DNA of 46,295 nt from CAJXJP01 sp964022365 (GTDB lineage Bacteria; Patescibacteriota; Gracilibacteria; BD1-5; UBA6164). The translations under genes were made by a program, and so were the position numbers. Positions 31,944 through 43,461 of the stretch are shown piece by piece. Within the stretch, counting starts at the first letter, position 1; each line of letters starts with the position of its first letter. Under the pieces are notes generated by a model that ran no database searches, was not told the origin of the DNA, and saw only the letters and a program-made list of their open reading frames with translations. Location: NCBI GenBank assembly GCA_964022365.1, contig CAXHZN010000011.1:1-46295 (forward strand), given 5' to 3'.

Positions 31944-31952
31944 AAAAATAAT

Positions 31953-31982
31953 AAAACTCAGATTAATCTGAGTTTTTTTATT
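31953..31982 (+). terminator. Terminator of dnaA
   Basis: Hairpin AAACTCAGATT / AATCTGAGTTT plus T tract. Confidence 0.85.
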
Positions 31983-32046
31983 TGAAAAATATTTGTTTTT
32001 TAAGCCATTTTTTGTATTATATTAGAGATAAATAAATAAAATTTTT

Positions 32047-34536
32047 ATGACATTAAATGATATTAGAAATGACTTGGAACCAGAAATCTCACTTGATGAC
32101 TCAAGCAGAGAATTTTGAGTTTCCCAAAAAAATATTGATCATAAAAATACGTTTAATGATGTATATCAAAACTTAAGAAAAGATATTTTTTTACCTTGAA
32201 ATGATTCTCTAAAAATTTCACAAAAATATAGATTTTTTTCACGTAAATCAAAACATTACTTTGATCCTGTCTTTAAATCTCGTTTTAAAAAAAATATACA
32301 TTTAAGAAAAAATAGATATTTCCAATTTGATTTTTATAAAATAAAATTTCAAGAACATAAATATAATTTTGAAAATAGAAAAGTTCAAGAAGGATTTAAA
32401 AATTTTTATACTAAAATCCCTTTAAATTCAACAATTCAACAAAAATCACATAATTTTATTAGAAAAGAATTATTTAATAAAAAATATTCTCCAATTAATT
32501 ATTATGAAAATAATAGCTCTGAAGGTATAAATTTTTCTGAAAATTCTCATAATAATTCTATTTATAATGAGCAAAACGAAGTTAATGAAAATAATAATTC
32601 TGAAAATTTTATTTTAAAAAATAAAAATAATAATCAAAATATTATATCTGATTGAGAAACTAAAAATATTTTTAATAGAGATTTTATAAAAAAATATTTT
32701 TCTCAAAAATATTTTGATTATTTAAATAGATTAAAAAATATTAATCTAAAAAATATTTTTACGAATAAAAATAATTATAAAAAATTATGAGTTGTTTGAT
32801 TATTTTTAATATTTTGAATGTTTTGATTAAAGTTTTCAATCCAAGAAAATGTTAATAATGGTTATAATAAATTAATTGATTTAAAGAATTGAGAATTATC
32901 AGGGAAAACGATTGAAGAAAATTTTGAAGAAATTTATAATTCCTTTAAAGTAGCAGATATTTTATATAAACCTGTTTCAATTATCCCGAATCAAACCATT
33001 GATAATGGATATCATGTTATAAAATGATGAAAACAAATCTGATATTTCTGAAAATATTTCTTAGAATTTTATCAAGATTTAAAAATAAAAGCTCAATCCT
33101 CAGGAATTGAAAATTTATATATTTCAGATTTTTTAAACAATAACAGAAAATCATTTTATAATTTTGAAAAAAGTCTTTCTCAAGCAATTTTGCATTATAA
33201 TCAAGTCACGAGTGTAGGGGATACGAAGTTGCAAAAAGTTTTTGATGATACAATAGCAAAACTCAACCAATCAATCTGATTATTAAAAATTGTTAATGTA
33301 AATTTTGAAGATTTTTTATGACTATTATGACATTATGAACAAAAAGATTATCTCATTGTATTTCAAAATAATGATGAAATCAGACCAACATGAGGTTTTA
33401 TGTGATCAATGTGAATTATTTCTATTTATAAATGAAAAGTTTTAGAAATAAAAAAATCAGATGTTTATGCTTATGAATGGGAAATAAATAAAACATATGA
33501 ATCAATTGCTCAAAAAACACTTGCTCCTGAATGACTGGATAAAATAACTGGGACTTGGGGCTTGAGAGATTCCAATTATTACCCAGAAGTTAAAAGATCA
33601 TCACATGAAATTAAATGATTTTTAGATAGAATTGATGAAAATATAGATGGGATTATTTACATAAATAAATCAACTATCGAAGAAATTTTAAAAGTAAGTG
33701 GTTGAATTGAATTTGATACAATTTGAGAAAAACTTACTGACGAAAATTTTTCTAGAGTTATTTCCACTTTAGTTGAAGCAAAAGTTTCAAAAGTTTGAAC
33801 TCTTGGGACTCCGAAACAAATTCTTTTTGATTTCGCTGAAACGTTTTACGAAAAAATGAAAGAAGATAATGATTATATTCCTTATGCAAAAGTGATTTAT
33901 AATCATTTACAATCTAGAGATATTATGATTTATTCGTTTAATACATCGCAAAATAGTCTTTTGTGGAAACTTTGATTAAACGGAGAATTACCATTTTATA
34001 AAACACTTGATTTTACTTATCCAGTGTATACATCTATTTCTTGAAATAAATCTTGAAGATATATTGAAACTGAATATGAAAAAAATGTTTATGAATTTTG
34101 AGAATGTAATTATTATACAAATTTTAATATTATTCGTAAACATACCTATAATCAAATTGAGGAAGAAAAAGTAAATAATCTTTTAAATAAATTTGAAATT
34201 GCTGACAAAGAACATATTCGTTATATTCAATGAAAGTGAGATAATTATCAATATATGAGAGTTTTACTTCCAAAATACGCTACTGTTACTCCAAAACAGG
34301 GAATGACGGTAACTCAATTTCCATGATACAAAGAAATATCTTTTTATATGAAAACACGTATATATGAAACAACGCATTATCAAATTGAATATTATGTAAA
34401 CAAAAAAAATTGTAATGGATATTCTTATAAATTATTTAAACAGCCTTGAATAAATAATTATAATATGTCGTTAGAACTTATGGGAGAAAAAATATTTGCA
34501 CGTGATATTAAGAAAGATTTTTTTATAACAAGATAA
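32047..34536 (+). CDS. DUF4012 domain membrane protein
   Basis: 829 residues. Residues 1-240 are cytoplasmic, low-complexity, Asn/Lys/Phe-rich. One TM segment (about 246-265, KLGVVGLFLIFGMFGLKF) follows, then a long external part. The DUF4012 hallmark YLIVFQNNDEIRPTGGFMGS lies at about 435-454. DUF4012 proteins are common in Gram-positive and CPR bacteria, often near polysaccharide genes, and have no defined function. Here the gene stands alone between dnaA and murE. More than 35 Gly codons are TGA, so nothing of it shows in a standard scan. Confidence 0.85.
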
Positions 34537-34554
34537 CATAATAATTATTTTGTT

Positions 34555-34590
34555 TTAAACTCTAAAATTTATATTTTAGAGTTTTTTTTA
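34555..34590 (+). terminator. Terminator of DUF4012 gene
   Basis: Hairpin AAACTCTAAAAT / ATTTTAGAGTTT plus T tract. Confidence 0.85.
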
Positions 34591-34660
34591 TATATTTTTT
34601 ACAACTCAATTTTTTTGCGTATTATATTTAAAATAATACATTTTTAAACGACAAAACATT

Positions 34661-35968
34661 ATGAATATTAAAAAACTCATTGCTTTAGATAACCCATTTA
34701 GACTTTTATATCATAAAATTAAGGCTATTATTGCAAACTTCGTATATGGATTTCCTTCAAAAGATATGATAATTATTTGAGTAACAGGTACGAATGGAAA
34801 AACAACTACTTGTAATATTTTATGAAAATGACTTAAAGCATCATGAAAAAAAATATTTATGTTTACAACAGTAAATGTAATTATTGACGATGAGGAATTT
34901 ACAAATAATACAAAAATGACTTCACCAGATCCTTTTGAGTTACAAAGATTATTAAAAATTGCAAAACAAAAAGGTTGTGAAATTGCTATTATAGAAACTG
35001 CAAGTCACGGTATTAAAATGCATAGAGTTTGGGGAATTGAATATGATATTGCGGTTTTAACGAATATTACACAAGATCATTTAGATTTACATAAAACTAT
35101 GGACGATTATGTTCATACAAAACTTCTATTATTTTCTAATCTTATTAGAAATAAAAGAAAAAAATGAATCAAAAAAACTGGGATTATAAATACTCAGTCT
35201 CAATACAAAGAATTATTTTTAGATGAAACTTATGACTCACTTTTTGCATATTGAAATGGTGATAAATCTAATTTACATGCTTCTAATATCCAACAGAATA
35301 TAAATGGGATGACATTTGATGTTTCATGAGCATGAATAAATATGCAAATTCAAACGGCTCTTATTTGAGATTTTAATGTTCAAAATATACTTGCTGCAAT
35401 TTGAGTATTTATTTCTGTATGATTATCTCAAAATGAAATAAAAAAATCTCTCGAGTGTGTTTCTTGAGTTCCAGGGAGAATGGAAATGGTTGAAAATAAT
35501 GAATGATTTAAAGTTATAGTTGATTATGCTCATACTCAAGATGCTTTAGAAAATGTACTTACAACTATAAAGTCTCTAGAAGGTGTAAATAGAATAATTA
35601 CTGTCTTTTGAGCAACCGGTGATAGAGATAAAACTAAAAGACCAATGATGTGAGAAACCGTTTCTAAATATTCTGATATTGTTATTTTAACGCAAGATGA
35701 TGATTATTCAGAAGATACACAAGAAATTATTAAAGATGTTTTACCTGGTATTGGAAGAAAACAATCAGAAGATTTTTGGGTAATTTCTGATAGATATGAA
35801 GCAATCAGAACGGCATTAATAACTGCAAAAAAAGATGATATTATCTTGATTGCTGGAAAATGAGATGAACATGTAATGATTACGAATGAGTGACCAAAAA
35901 AATGGCATGATAAAACAGTAGTAAATGAAATTTTAGTAGATTTAGATAATCATAAAATTATTGACTAA
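34661..35968 (+). CDS. murE: MurE-like UDP-MurNAc-tripeptide ligase
   Basis: 435 residues. ATP-binding GVTGTNGKTT at 40-49, ETASHGIKMHR, VLTNITQDHLDLHKTMDDY, GDFNVQNILAAIG, VPGRMEMVEN, VDYAHTQDALENVL and FGATGDRDKTKRPMM all match MurE in order. The N-terminal UDP-binding domain is shortened to about 30 residues (MurE is usually near 490). The D-N-P-R motif that selects meso-diaminopimelate is replaced by TQDDDYSED, so the amino acid added to UDP-MurNAc-dipeptide may be lysine or another residue. A reduced N-terminus could also mean a Mur-like ligase with another substrate. Monocistronic with its own terminator. Confidence 0.85.
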
Positions 35969-35972
35969 AAAT

Positions 35973-36007
35973 AAAAAAACTTCTTATTTAATAAGAAGTT
36001 TTTTTAT
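35973..36007 (+). terminator. Terminator of murE-like gene
   Basis: Hairpin AAACTTCTTATT / AATAAGAAGTTT plus T tract. Confidence 0.85.
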
Positions 36008-36116
36008 TGCAAAAGAAATGTATTTTTTAACATGAATTAATAAAAAATTCTTTTTGTTTTTAATATTTTCAATATACTAAAAGCAGAAAAATATATTTTT
36101 TATAATTCAAAAAAAC

Positions 36117-37583
36117 GTGAGCTTATATTTGAAATACAGACCAAGTGATTTTTCATCTTTAGTATGACAAGAATTTACCAAACAAACACTACAAAAAGCA
36201 ATTGATCAAGATAAAACTGTTTGAGCATATTTATTTTGCTGACCAAGGTGAACAGGGAAAACTTCGAGTGCAAGAATTTTTGCAAAAGCAATTAATTGTC
36301 TAGATACTCAAAATGGAAATCCATGTGGGAAATGTAAAGTTTGTACGGATTTTAAAGATGATAGATTAGTGGATATAATTGAAATTGATGCTGCTAGTCA
36401 TACTTGAGTTGATAATATACGTGATATTATTGAAAGAGCTCAATTTTCTCCAAATTTTTGTACCTATAAAATCTATATTATTGATGAAGTACATATGCTT
36501 TCAAAATGAGCATTTAATGCACTTTTAAAAATTTTAGAAGAACCTCCAAAACACGTTAAATTTATTCTTGCAACGACTGAAACACATAAAGTTCCAGATA
36601 CTATTATTTCTCGTTGTCAAAGATATGATTTTAAGAGAATTTCAGCTGAAGATATAACAGCAAGATTATTATTTATTGCAAAAAGTGAAGAGGTAACTAT
36701 CGATGAAAAATCTCTCGATTACATTGTAAAAAATAGTTGAGGAGGATTAAGAAATGCTATTTCATTATTTGAACAACTTATTGTTGATAATGATATTAAC
36801 TTTAATGTTGTTGTCGAAAAACTCTGAATTGTAGATGAAGATATTCTTGAAAGTTTTATGAAAAAATTATTACAAAAAGATACTACAATTATTTGAGATT
36901 TTGATACGCTTGTGTCAGATGGAAAAAATATGAAAGTATTTTTTAAAGAACTTATTTTTTATATAAAAAATAAAGCTATTTGAGAATTAAAATATAATAA
37001 TCCAATCTGAGAATATATTTGAGTTTTAGATATTTTAGATGAAGTATATGGAAAAACAAAAAATTCTTTAGATGAAAATACAACGTTTATCATTTGAATT
37101 TTAAAAATAGTTTCGCAATATACAAACACTCAAGAAAAAACACAAGTTTCATCTGTACAAGTTATGGATAAGAAAAATGTAGAAATAAAATCTACACAAA
37201 CAAGTACTCAAGAAATGAAACAAAAATCAACACTTCCAACTCAAAATTCTGAAAAACAAGAATTGTTACATAATGATGTTTTAGATGTTTTTTGAGACGT
37301 AAATCAACCAGAATCCACTCCTAAAGTTGAAAATAATTCTACGTGAGATATAAAAGATTTTAATCTAAAAAACTTTATTTTATTACTCAAAAATAATTGA
37401 GCAAAATGAGGTCTCACTATGGCACTAAGATGATCATGAGTAGAACTTATTTGAAACAGTTTAATTATCAGAACAAAAACTAAAATAGCTTCAACACAAG
37501 TAAACAATATTGATAATATAGCACTTATGTCAAAAGTCTTAGTTGATATGTGAGTGGATAACCCAGAAATTAAACCAAATTAA
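36117..37583 (+). CDS. dnaX: DNA polymerase III subunit gamma/tau
   Basis: 488 residues. GTG start at 36117 (VSLYLKYRPSDFSSLVGQ) fits the family N-terminus; no ATG is available nearby. Walker A GPRGTGKTS (42-50), zinc-binding Cys cluster CGKCKVC preceded by INCLD, Walker B IYIIDEVHMLS, sensor 1 LATTETHKVPDTIISRC. The clamp-loader collar is followed by a Ser/Gln/Thr-rich linker (about 345-410) and a small C-terminal domain. It loads the sliding clamp at the replication fork. First gene of a tight operon with apt (1-nt gap) and the priA-like gene. Confidence 0.95.
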
Positions 37584-37584
37584 T

Positions 37585-38094
37585 ATGATAGATCTAAAAA
37601 AATATATTGCAGATATTGCTGATTTTCCAAGTGAATGAATTATCTTTAAAGATATTTCTCCTCTACTGGCAAATCCACAAGCTTTTCAAGAAACTATAAA
37701 TTTACTTGCGAATAATATTGCTGATTGTGATGTAATTGTATGACTCGATGCAAGAGGATTTATTTTTGCTGGTGCGCTAGCTGCACAATTATCTAAACCT
37801 CTGGTATTAGTAAGAAAATCTTGAAAACTTCCAGGAAATACTATTAATGTAGATTATGATTTAGAATATGGATCTAATACTTTTGAAATTCAAAAAAATG
37901 CTATCAAATCTGGGGATAAAGTCGCTGTAATTGATGATTTACTGGCTACTGGATGAACAGCACTTGCTGCTTGTGAACTTATTGAAACTCTTGGTTGAAG
38001 AGTATCATCAGTTGAATTTATTATTGAATTATGATTTTTACCTTGAAGAGAAAAACTCAAAAATTATACTATTAATTCTTTACTGACATATTAA
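37585..38094 (+). CDS. apt: Adenine phosphoribosyltransferase
   Basis: 169 residues, normal length. FPSEGIIFKDISPLL, VGLDARGFIFAGALA, VRKSGKLPGNT, LEYGSNTFEIQKNAI and the PRPP-binding VIDDLLATGGTALAA are all in family order. It salvages adenine to AMP using PRPP, fitting a nucleotide-scavenging lifestyle. It begins 1 nt after the dnaX stop and its TAA overlaps the ATG of the next gene by one base, so translation is probably coupled. Confidence 0.95.
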
Positions 38095-39056
38095 TGTATT
38101 GTCTTGTTTCACCATTTTCTAATACCTTTGATACGATTTGATTACATTATTATGTACCTGATCATTTTTGTGATGATATAAAAATCGGACAAATAGTAGA
38201 AATTCCATTGAGAGAAGAAATACAAATTGCCGTTGTATTAGATATTCATTGTGATATTTGAGATACTCCAGAAGAAAAAATTAAATCACTTATTTCTATT
38301 AAAAATTCTGAAATATTTTTACATTTATATCAAATAAAATTACTTAAATTTATTTCACAATATTATTTTACTCCAATTTGAAATGCTGCGAATTTATTTT
38401 TTCCTAAAAATTTATTAGAAAAAATAAAAAAAGATACATTTAAAAATTTCGAAACTAAAAATAATTATCTCTATAGTGATAATATTCATGTAAATTTTTC
38501 TCCAGCACAACAATCAGCTTTTGATAAAATTATTTGAAGTGAAAAAAATAAATTTTTACTCTATTGAATTACATGAAGTGGTAAAACTCAGATTTATATT
38601 GAATTGATTAAACAACAATTACAATCAAATAAACAATCACTTTTACTAATACCAGAAATAATTCTTTCAAATCAAATTTCTCAAACAATAAAAAATACAT
38701 TTTGAGATGATGTACTTATTTTAAATTCAACCGTTTCAGCTGCCAAAAGAACTCAATATTTTAGTGATATTTATAGCAATAAAGCTAAAATAATTATTGG
38801 TACCAGAAGTGCTTTATTTTATCCATTTTCTGATTTGTGAATTATAATTGTAGATGAACAACACGATAATAGTTTTATTTCTGATCAATCTCCTAGATAT
38901 CATAGTTTAGATGTTGTAAATAATATTGTTGATAACACTGATATAAAACTTATACTAGCGTCTTGAACTCCAAGTATAAATACTATGTATGACTCTATGA
39001 AAGGGAAATATGAACTTATTACATTATTAGAGAAATATAAAACACCGAATATATAA
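38094..39056 (+). CDS. priA: PriA-like primosomal helicase, C-terminally truncated
   Basis: 320 residues against about 730 in normal PriA. The N-terminal 3'-DNA-binding domain (MYCLVSPFSNTFDTIGLHYY; KIGQIVEIPLREE) is followed by helicase lobe 1 with Walker A GITGSGKT (158-165), IIGTRSALFYPF, DEQH (254-257, usually DEEH) and LASGTPSINT (usually S-A-T-P-S). The frame then ends LLEKYKTPNI at TAA 39054, before the zinc-binding and lobe 2 regions. The stop lies in the loop of a terminator hairpin. It may have kept a DNA-binding or regulatory role, or be a remnant. Third gene of the dnaX operon. Confidence 0.85.
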
Positions 39057-39069
39057 TTCGGTGTTTTTT
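39041..39069. terminator. Bidirectional terminator overlapping the priA-like 3' end
   Basis: Hairpin ACACCGAAT / ATTCGGTGT plus T tract. One arm encodes the last residues of the PriA-like protein, and the stop of the minus-strand gene (39068-39070) is in the T tract. Confidence 0.8.
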
Positions 39070-39904
39070 AATTTTCCATAAAATCTTTATCTCTTTGTTC
39101 TTCGATAATTATTTTTTCTTTAATTAAACCAGCAATTGATGTAGAAATAGTTGTGAGAACCTTTTTATCATTTTCATTAAAATCTATTTTGTTTCTAAAA
39201 TAAATTAAATAACCAAGTGAAGTTTCTCAAATAGTGAGTTCTTGAATTTCATTAAATGTGTCTTTTGTTTTTAATTCAAGTAATTCAAGTTTGTTATCTG
39301 TAGTTTCAATTATTTTATCAAGCATTTTTCATTTATTTCTCGAATCATATTTTAAAATTAAATAATTATCTAAAACTGGATTTTTTTCTAAGAAAAAAAT
39401 ATAATCTATATGAATAATTTCTTCGAGTTTATCTATTAATCAAAAAATATTTCTATTATTTACTTCTTTTATTTTTAGTATTTCCTGAGTCACTTTATAA
39501 TTTGATGTAATGAGTGCATTTGATTGATTTATTCTTTTATTTGATGTGTGAATAATATATTTTAATAAATTCATCGCTTCAATCGGGTATTTTTGAGTGA
39601 AGTCATCTAATCATTCTTGTGCATTTATTCAAATAAGTGTTGTTTTTTTTGTTGCAATGATTTTAACTTCTTTTGGTTTATCTGTATTGAGTGATGCTTC
39701 TCAAAATACTTCATCAACTCATAAATTTGCAAGTGTTTTTACTTCATCTTTATGAATAGTTGTATATTTCTGAACTTCAATTTCTCATGAAATAACTATG
39801 TAAATATTTTGATCTTTTTCTCCTTGTTCAAATAGAACTTCATTTTTTTGTAAATGAAATTCTGTAAAAAATCCGGAGTTTTGTAAAAATTTTAATTGTA
39901 ACAT
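39068..39904 (-). CDS. Cyclic-nucleotide-binding domain plus GAF-like protein
   Basis: 278 residues. The cNMP-binding beta-barrel spans about 10-115 (HLQKNEVLFEQGEKDQNIYI, VISGEIEVQKY, VFGEASLNTDKPKEVKI). No helix-turn-helix follows, so it is not a CRP-type regulator. The C-terminal half (about 150-270) resembles a GAF domain (IIHIDYIFFLEKN; LGYLIYFRNKIDFNENDKK, then VLTTISTSIAGLIKE). The phosphate-binding cassette lacks the canonical Arg-Ser pair of cAMP receptors, so the ligand is uncertain. It ends an operon with pilT (9-nt gap), suggesting control of pilus retraction (inference). Confidence 0.75.
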
Positions 39905-39913
39905 AGTTGAGTA

Positions 39914-41014
39914 TTAATCATTAAGCATCATTTCAATTCATTCTTTATCGCGTGCATAAGCGAGTAGATTTTCTTTAGAAATAATTCATTTTTGAAATAA
40001 AATCATTAAATATTTATCCATAAGTATCATTCAGAATTTTTTTCCAACTTCTAAAACAGAGTAGAGTTGGTGTGTTTTTCAAGAAACAATTAAATTTCTA
40101 ACGGCATCGTTTGAAACAAGTATTTCTCTAGAAGCAATTCTTCATTCTTTATCAGCTCTTGGAACAAGTCTTTGAGAAATAACTCAAACTAAACTCATAG
40201 CTAACTGCATTCTGATTTGTTTTTGTTGTGTTCCTGGAAATACATCTACGATTCTATCAATAGTTTGAACTGAATCGTTTGTATGGAGTGTAGAAAATAC
40301 CAAGTGACCAGTTTCAGCTAAAGTAATTGCTGCTTTAATTGTTTCTGGATCTCTCATTTCTCAAATCATGATTACATCTGGATCTTCTCTTAGAGCACTT
40401 CTAATTGCTTTATCAAATCCTTTTGTATGATTTCAAACTTCTCTTTGATTTATAAGGGATTTATCTGATTGAAAAGCAAATTCAACTGGATCTTCAACGG
40501 TGATAATATGTTTTTTGAAATTTTTATTTATATAATCAATCATTCCGGCTAGGTTTGTTGATTTCCCAGAACCTGTTGGTCATGTAACTAAAACTAACCC
40601 TTTTGATTTTTGACACATTTCTTTTATTTGATCTCAAAGTCACAGTGATTCCATTGTTGGAATATCAGATGGAATGATTCTGAGAGCTATAGAATATCAA
40701 GCTGTATCCTTATAACAATTTACTCTATATCTATCACCTCAAACAAGTGCATAACTTGTATCGAGCTCCATTTCATATTCAAATTTTTCGAGTCCAATTT
40801 TACCAGCAATAACTACAATAATTTGTTCAATAATATCACGAGTAAGAATATTTAATGCAACAGTATTTTCTCAAACTTTTATTTCTCAAATTTCTGTTAT
40901 ATCACCGTCTCTATTTCTGACTTTAGGTGAAAATCCTGAATTTAAATGAATATCTGGGAATTTCATTTCAGAACAATGATGTAAAATATTTTCTAGTAAT
41001 TCTTTTGGAGTCAT
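39914..41014 (-). CDS. pilT: Type IV pilus retraction ATPase PilT
   Basis: 366 residues. Walker A GPTGSGKST (145-153), Asp box ITVEDPVEFAF, AIRSALREDPDVIMIGEMRD (the GEMRD-x-ETI PilT signature), His box HLVFSTLHTND, and the C-terminal MDKYLMILFQKGIISKENLL. It is a hexameric cytoplasmic motor that disassembles pili, giving twitching and surface attachment. The prepilin genes elsewhere in this window are likely clients of the same machinery. It leads the pilT-cNMP pair on the minus strand. Confidence 0.94.
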
Positions 41015-41068
41015 AATTTTTAATTATCAATATTTGCATTTAGTGTAACATATTTTTTAAAATAACCA

Positions 41069-41103
41069 AAAAAAATACAGAATTTAATTCTGTATTTTTT
41101 TAT
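41069..41103 (-). terminator. Terminator of RlmD-like gene
   Basis: Hairpin AAATACAGAATT / AATTCTGTATTT with A and T tracts on both sides. Confidence 0.8.
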
Positions 41104-42548
41104 TTAACAAGTGAAACAATTGTTTCTATATGATTTGTATGTGGGAACATATCTTTCGCTTGAACTTTTTCGATTTTATATTCACTATTTTGTAAAATAT
41201 ATTCTAAGTCTCTTGCTAGAGTTGAAGGATTACAAGAAACATAAATCATTTGTTTTGTTCCAAACTTTAAGATATTTGGAAGTGCATCTGGATGCATCCC
41301 AGCTCTTGGTGGATCAATTACAAGTAAATCTGCAGTTTTTCATTCAGAAATATATTTTCCTAAGAAGTCTTCAACTTTTGCATTCACAAAATCCATATTT
41401 GAAATCCCATTGTATTTTGCATTTTTTTCTCCATCTTTTGAAGCAGATTTTACTAATTCAACTGAAGTTACGTGTTTTGCTCCATGTTTTGCAAATATCA
41501 TACCAATGGTCCCAGTTCAACCGTATAAATCTAATACTGTTTGATTTTTTAAATCGTCTTTATGTGCAAAATCTAATACAAGTGAGTAGAGTTTTTCTGC
41601 ACCTGTAGAGTTTGTTTGAAAGAAACTTGTTGGAGAAATTTGAAATTCTAAATCAAGTAATTTTTCACTAATAGATTCTTTTCCATAAATTAATTCTAAA
41701 TCTCAAATACAAACGTCAGCCTTATTTGGATTATGAGAAAAATAAATAGATTTAATAATATTAAACTTATTTGGAAGTGATAATAAAAATTCTTTTAAAA
41801 TATTTAGTTTTTCATCTTTATCTACATTTTTATTTGTATCAAAATATTCTGGATTAAAACTTATTAAAAGCATTAATTCATCTGCAAAATGAGTTCTTCT
41901 AATCATAATATGACGAAAAAATCCTTCATTTCTCATTTGATCATAAACTGGTAATCCCATAGTTTTTGAGAATTTTTTAATTTCTCTAAATATTTCATTT
42001 TGAACCTCATCAATTAAAGCACAACCTTCCATATCTTCGATTTTTGAAAATTCACCTTGTTTATGAAACCCAACATTAAAATGTTGTTCTACATCATATT
42101 TTTTTGATAAATATTTCCCATAAGAAAATTCTACTTTATTTCTGTATCCATCAATTGTTGGAGAACCTTCAATAGGTAAAAAAGTAATTTCCTCTTGAAG
42201 TTTTTTAAGATTACGAAGTGAATCTTCTACTTGTTCTTGTTTGATTTTCAATTGTTCTTCATATGGAATATTAATCCATTTCCAACCTCCAGATAAACCA
42301 TATTTATTTGTCGGATGTTGCACTTCAATTGGTGATTTCTTGATTGTTTCGACAATCTGAGTTTCGAAATACGATTTTCTCTTTTTTAATAGTCTTAAGT
42401 TTACAATAGCTCCAGGAACTGGCCCTCAAGTTATCATTAAAACTCTCCCATCAATATCTGGGTTTTCACTTTGAAGTCTTGCAAATCATTTTCCTCAGAA
42501 AACTAATTTTTCTACCAAGACATTTTCGATAATTTCTCATTTTTTCAT
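41100..42548 (-). CDS. RNA m5U methyltransferase, RlmD/TrmA family
   Basis: 482 residues. N-terminal TRAM domain (LVFGGKGFARLQSENP) and central domain, then the methyltransferase: SPTSFFQTNS, DLYGGTGTIGMIFAKHGAKH, LLVIDPPRAGMHP, YVSCNPSTLARDL with nucleophile Cys439, and DMFPHTNHIETIVSL. It makes 5-methyluridine in rRNA or tRNA. The Fe-S motif of RlmD (C-x5-CGGC) is replaced by NKYGLSGGWKW at about 81-91, so no cluster is expected. Start ATG 42548; a stable terminator hairpin ends only about 8 nt upstream. Confidence 0.92.
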
Positions 42549-42549
42549 A

Positions 42550-42590
42550 AAAAATACTCACTTAGTTTTTAAATCTAAGTGAGTGTATAC
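42550..42590 (-). terminator. Terminator of lipoprotein gene, flush with RlmD-like start
   Basis: Minus-strand hairpin ACTCACTTAG / CTAAGTGAGT (42557-42583) followed by a T tract running into ATG 42548. Confidence 0.75.
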
Positions 42591-42611
42591 AAAAAGGTAA
42601 AAATAGCAACT

Positions 42612-43361
42612 TTATTCTATAGTTACAAACTCTTCTGCAGTATTGGAATTATCATCTTTATAGAAAATATTTATTCATCCAAAATCTAGTTCAAAATCAT
42701 AAATTATTTTAGCACAGGTATTATAAAATAACCATTTTTCTTCTCATTGATTATCTGTCATTTTTAATCATCCATCACATGCGTCTGAATTTGGTTGATA
42801 ACTTGTATAACTTCAAGAACTTCAATTTTTTGTAATAATGGTAAACTCTGGTTTATTTTTTTCATCATCTTGAGTATCTAAATTATCATCTGGTTTTATC
42901 TCTCATGAATAATTTTCTTTCTCCTCAACTTCATTATCAGAGTCAAGGTTTTCATCTTCATTATCTACTTTTGAATCAATTGAATTTCATGTAGAAGTTT
43001 CTTCTTCTTCTTCTTCTTCTTCTTCTTCTTCTTCTTCTTCTTCTTCTTTTGGTTTTATTGCATGTTTATATTCAAGTACTGGACCATAATTATCGTTATA
43101 CCTTTCGAGGGTTTTTTGGATTTCTGATTTATAATCGATTGATTCTTGAGATAAAAACTCTTGTAAAGCTTTTGAAATATCTTCTTGAGAAGTATTTTCT
43201 ATTTCTTTTAATACATCTTCTGCAGCTTGTTTTGAACCGGAATTTGTTACTTCTTGAGTTTGAATATTTCCACTAGAAGTATTTGAATTATTTTGAATAT
43301 TTTGATTTCCACATGAACTTATAAAAACACATATGAGTAATAGAGGTAAAAACTTTTTCAT
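42612..43361 (-). CDS. Lipoprotein with poly-Glu tract, unknown
   Basis: 249 residues. Signal peptide MKKFLPLLLICVFISSC with a lipobox-like end (I-S-S-C), so it is lipid-anchored and extracytoplasmic. Asn/Ser/Thr-rich linker, a helical Glu-rich region, a run of about 16 Glu encoded by a GAA triplet repeat, an acidic Asp/Glu stretch, and a C-terminal domain with two Cys (SDACDGGLK; LFYNTCAKIIYDF). TGA codons occur after the repeat, so the C-terminal half is invisible in the standard code. No family recognised. Possibly a surface binding protein. Confidence 0.75.
43001..43048. repeat. CTT/GAA triplet microsatellite
   Basis: About 16 uninterrupted CTT units on the plus strand (GAA on the coding minus strand), encoding the poly-Glu tract of the lipoprotein. 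Confidence 0.95.
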
Positions 43362-43431
43362 TTATAATTTCTTTTTTATAATTAATCTACCAAACTATTT
43401 TATGAAAAAATAAAATAATTCAATAGGAAAT

Positions 43432-43461
43432 AAAAAAAGCCCTATTTTACTAGCGCTTTTT
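43432..43461 (-). terminator. Terminator of the 43442 gene
   Basis: Minus-strand AAAAAGC / GCTTTTTTT hairpin. The TAG stop of the gene is in the loop. Confidence 0.6.
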
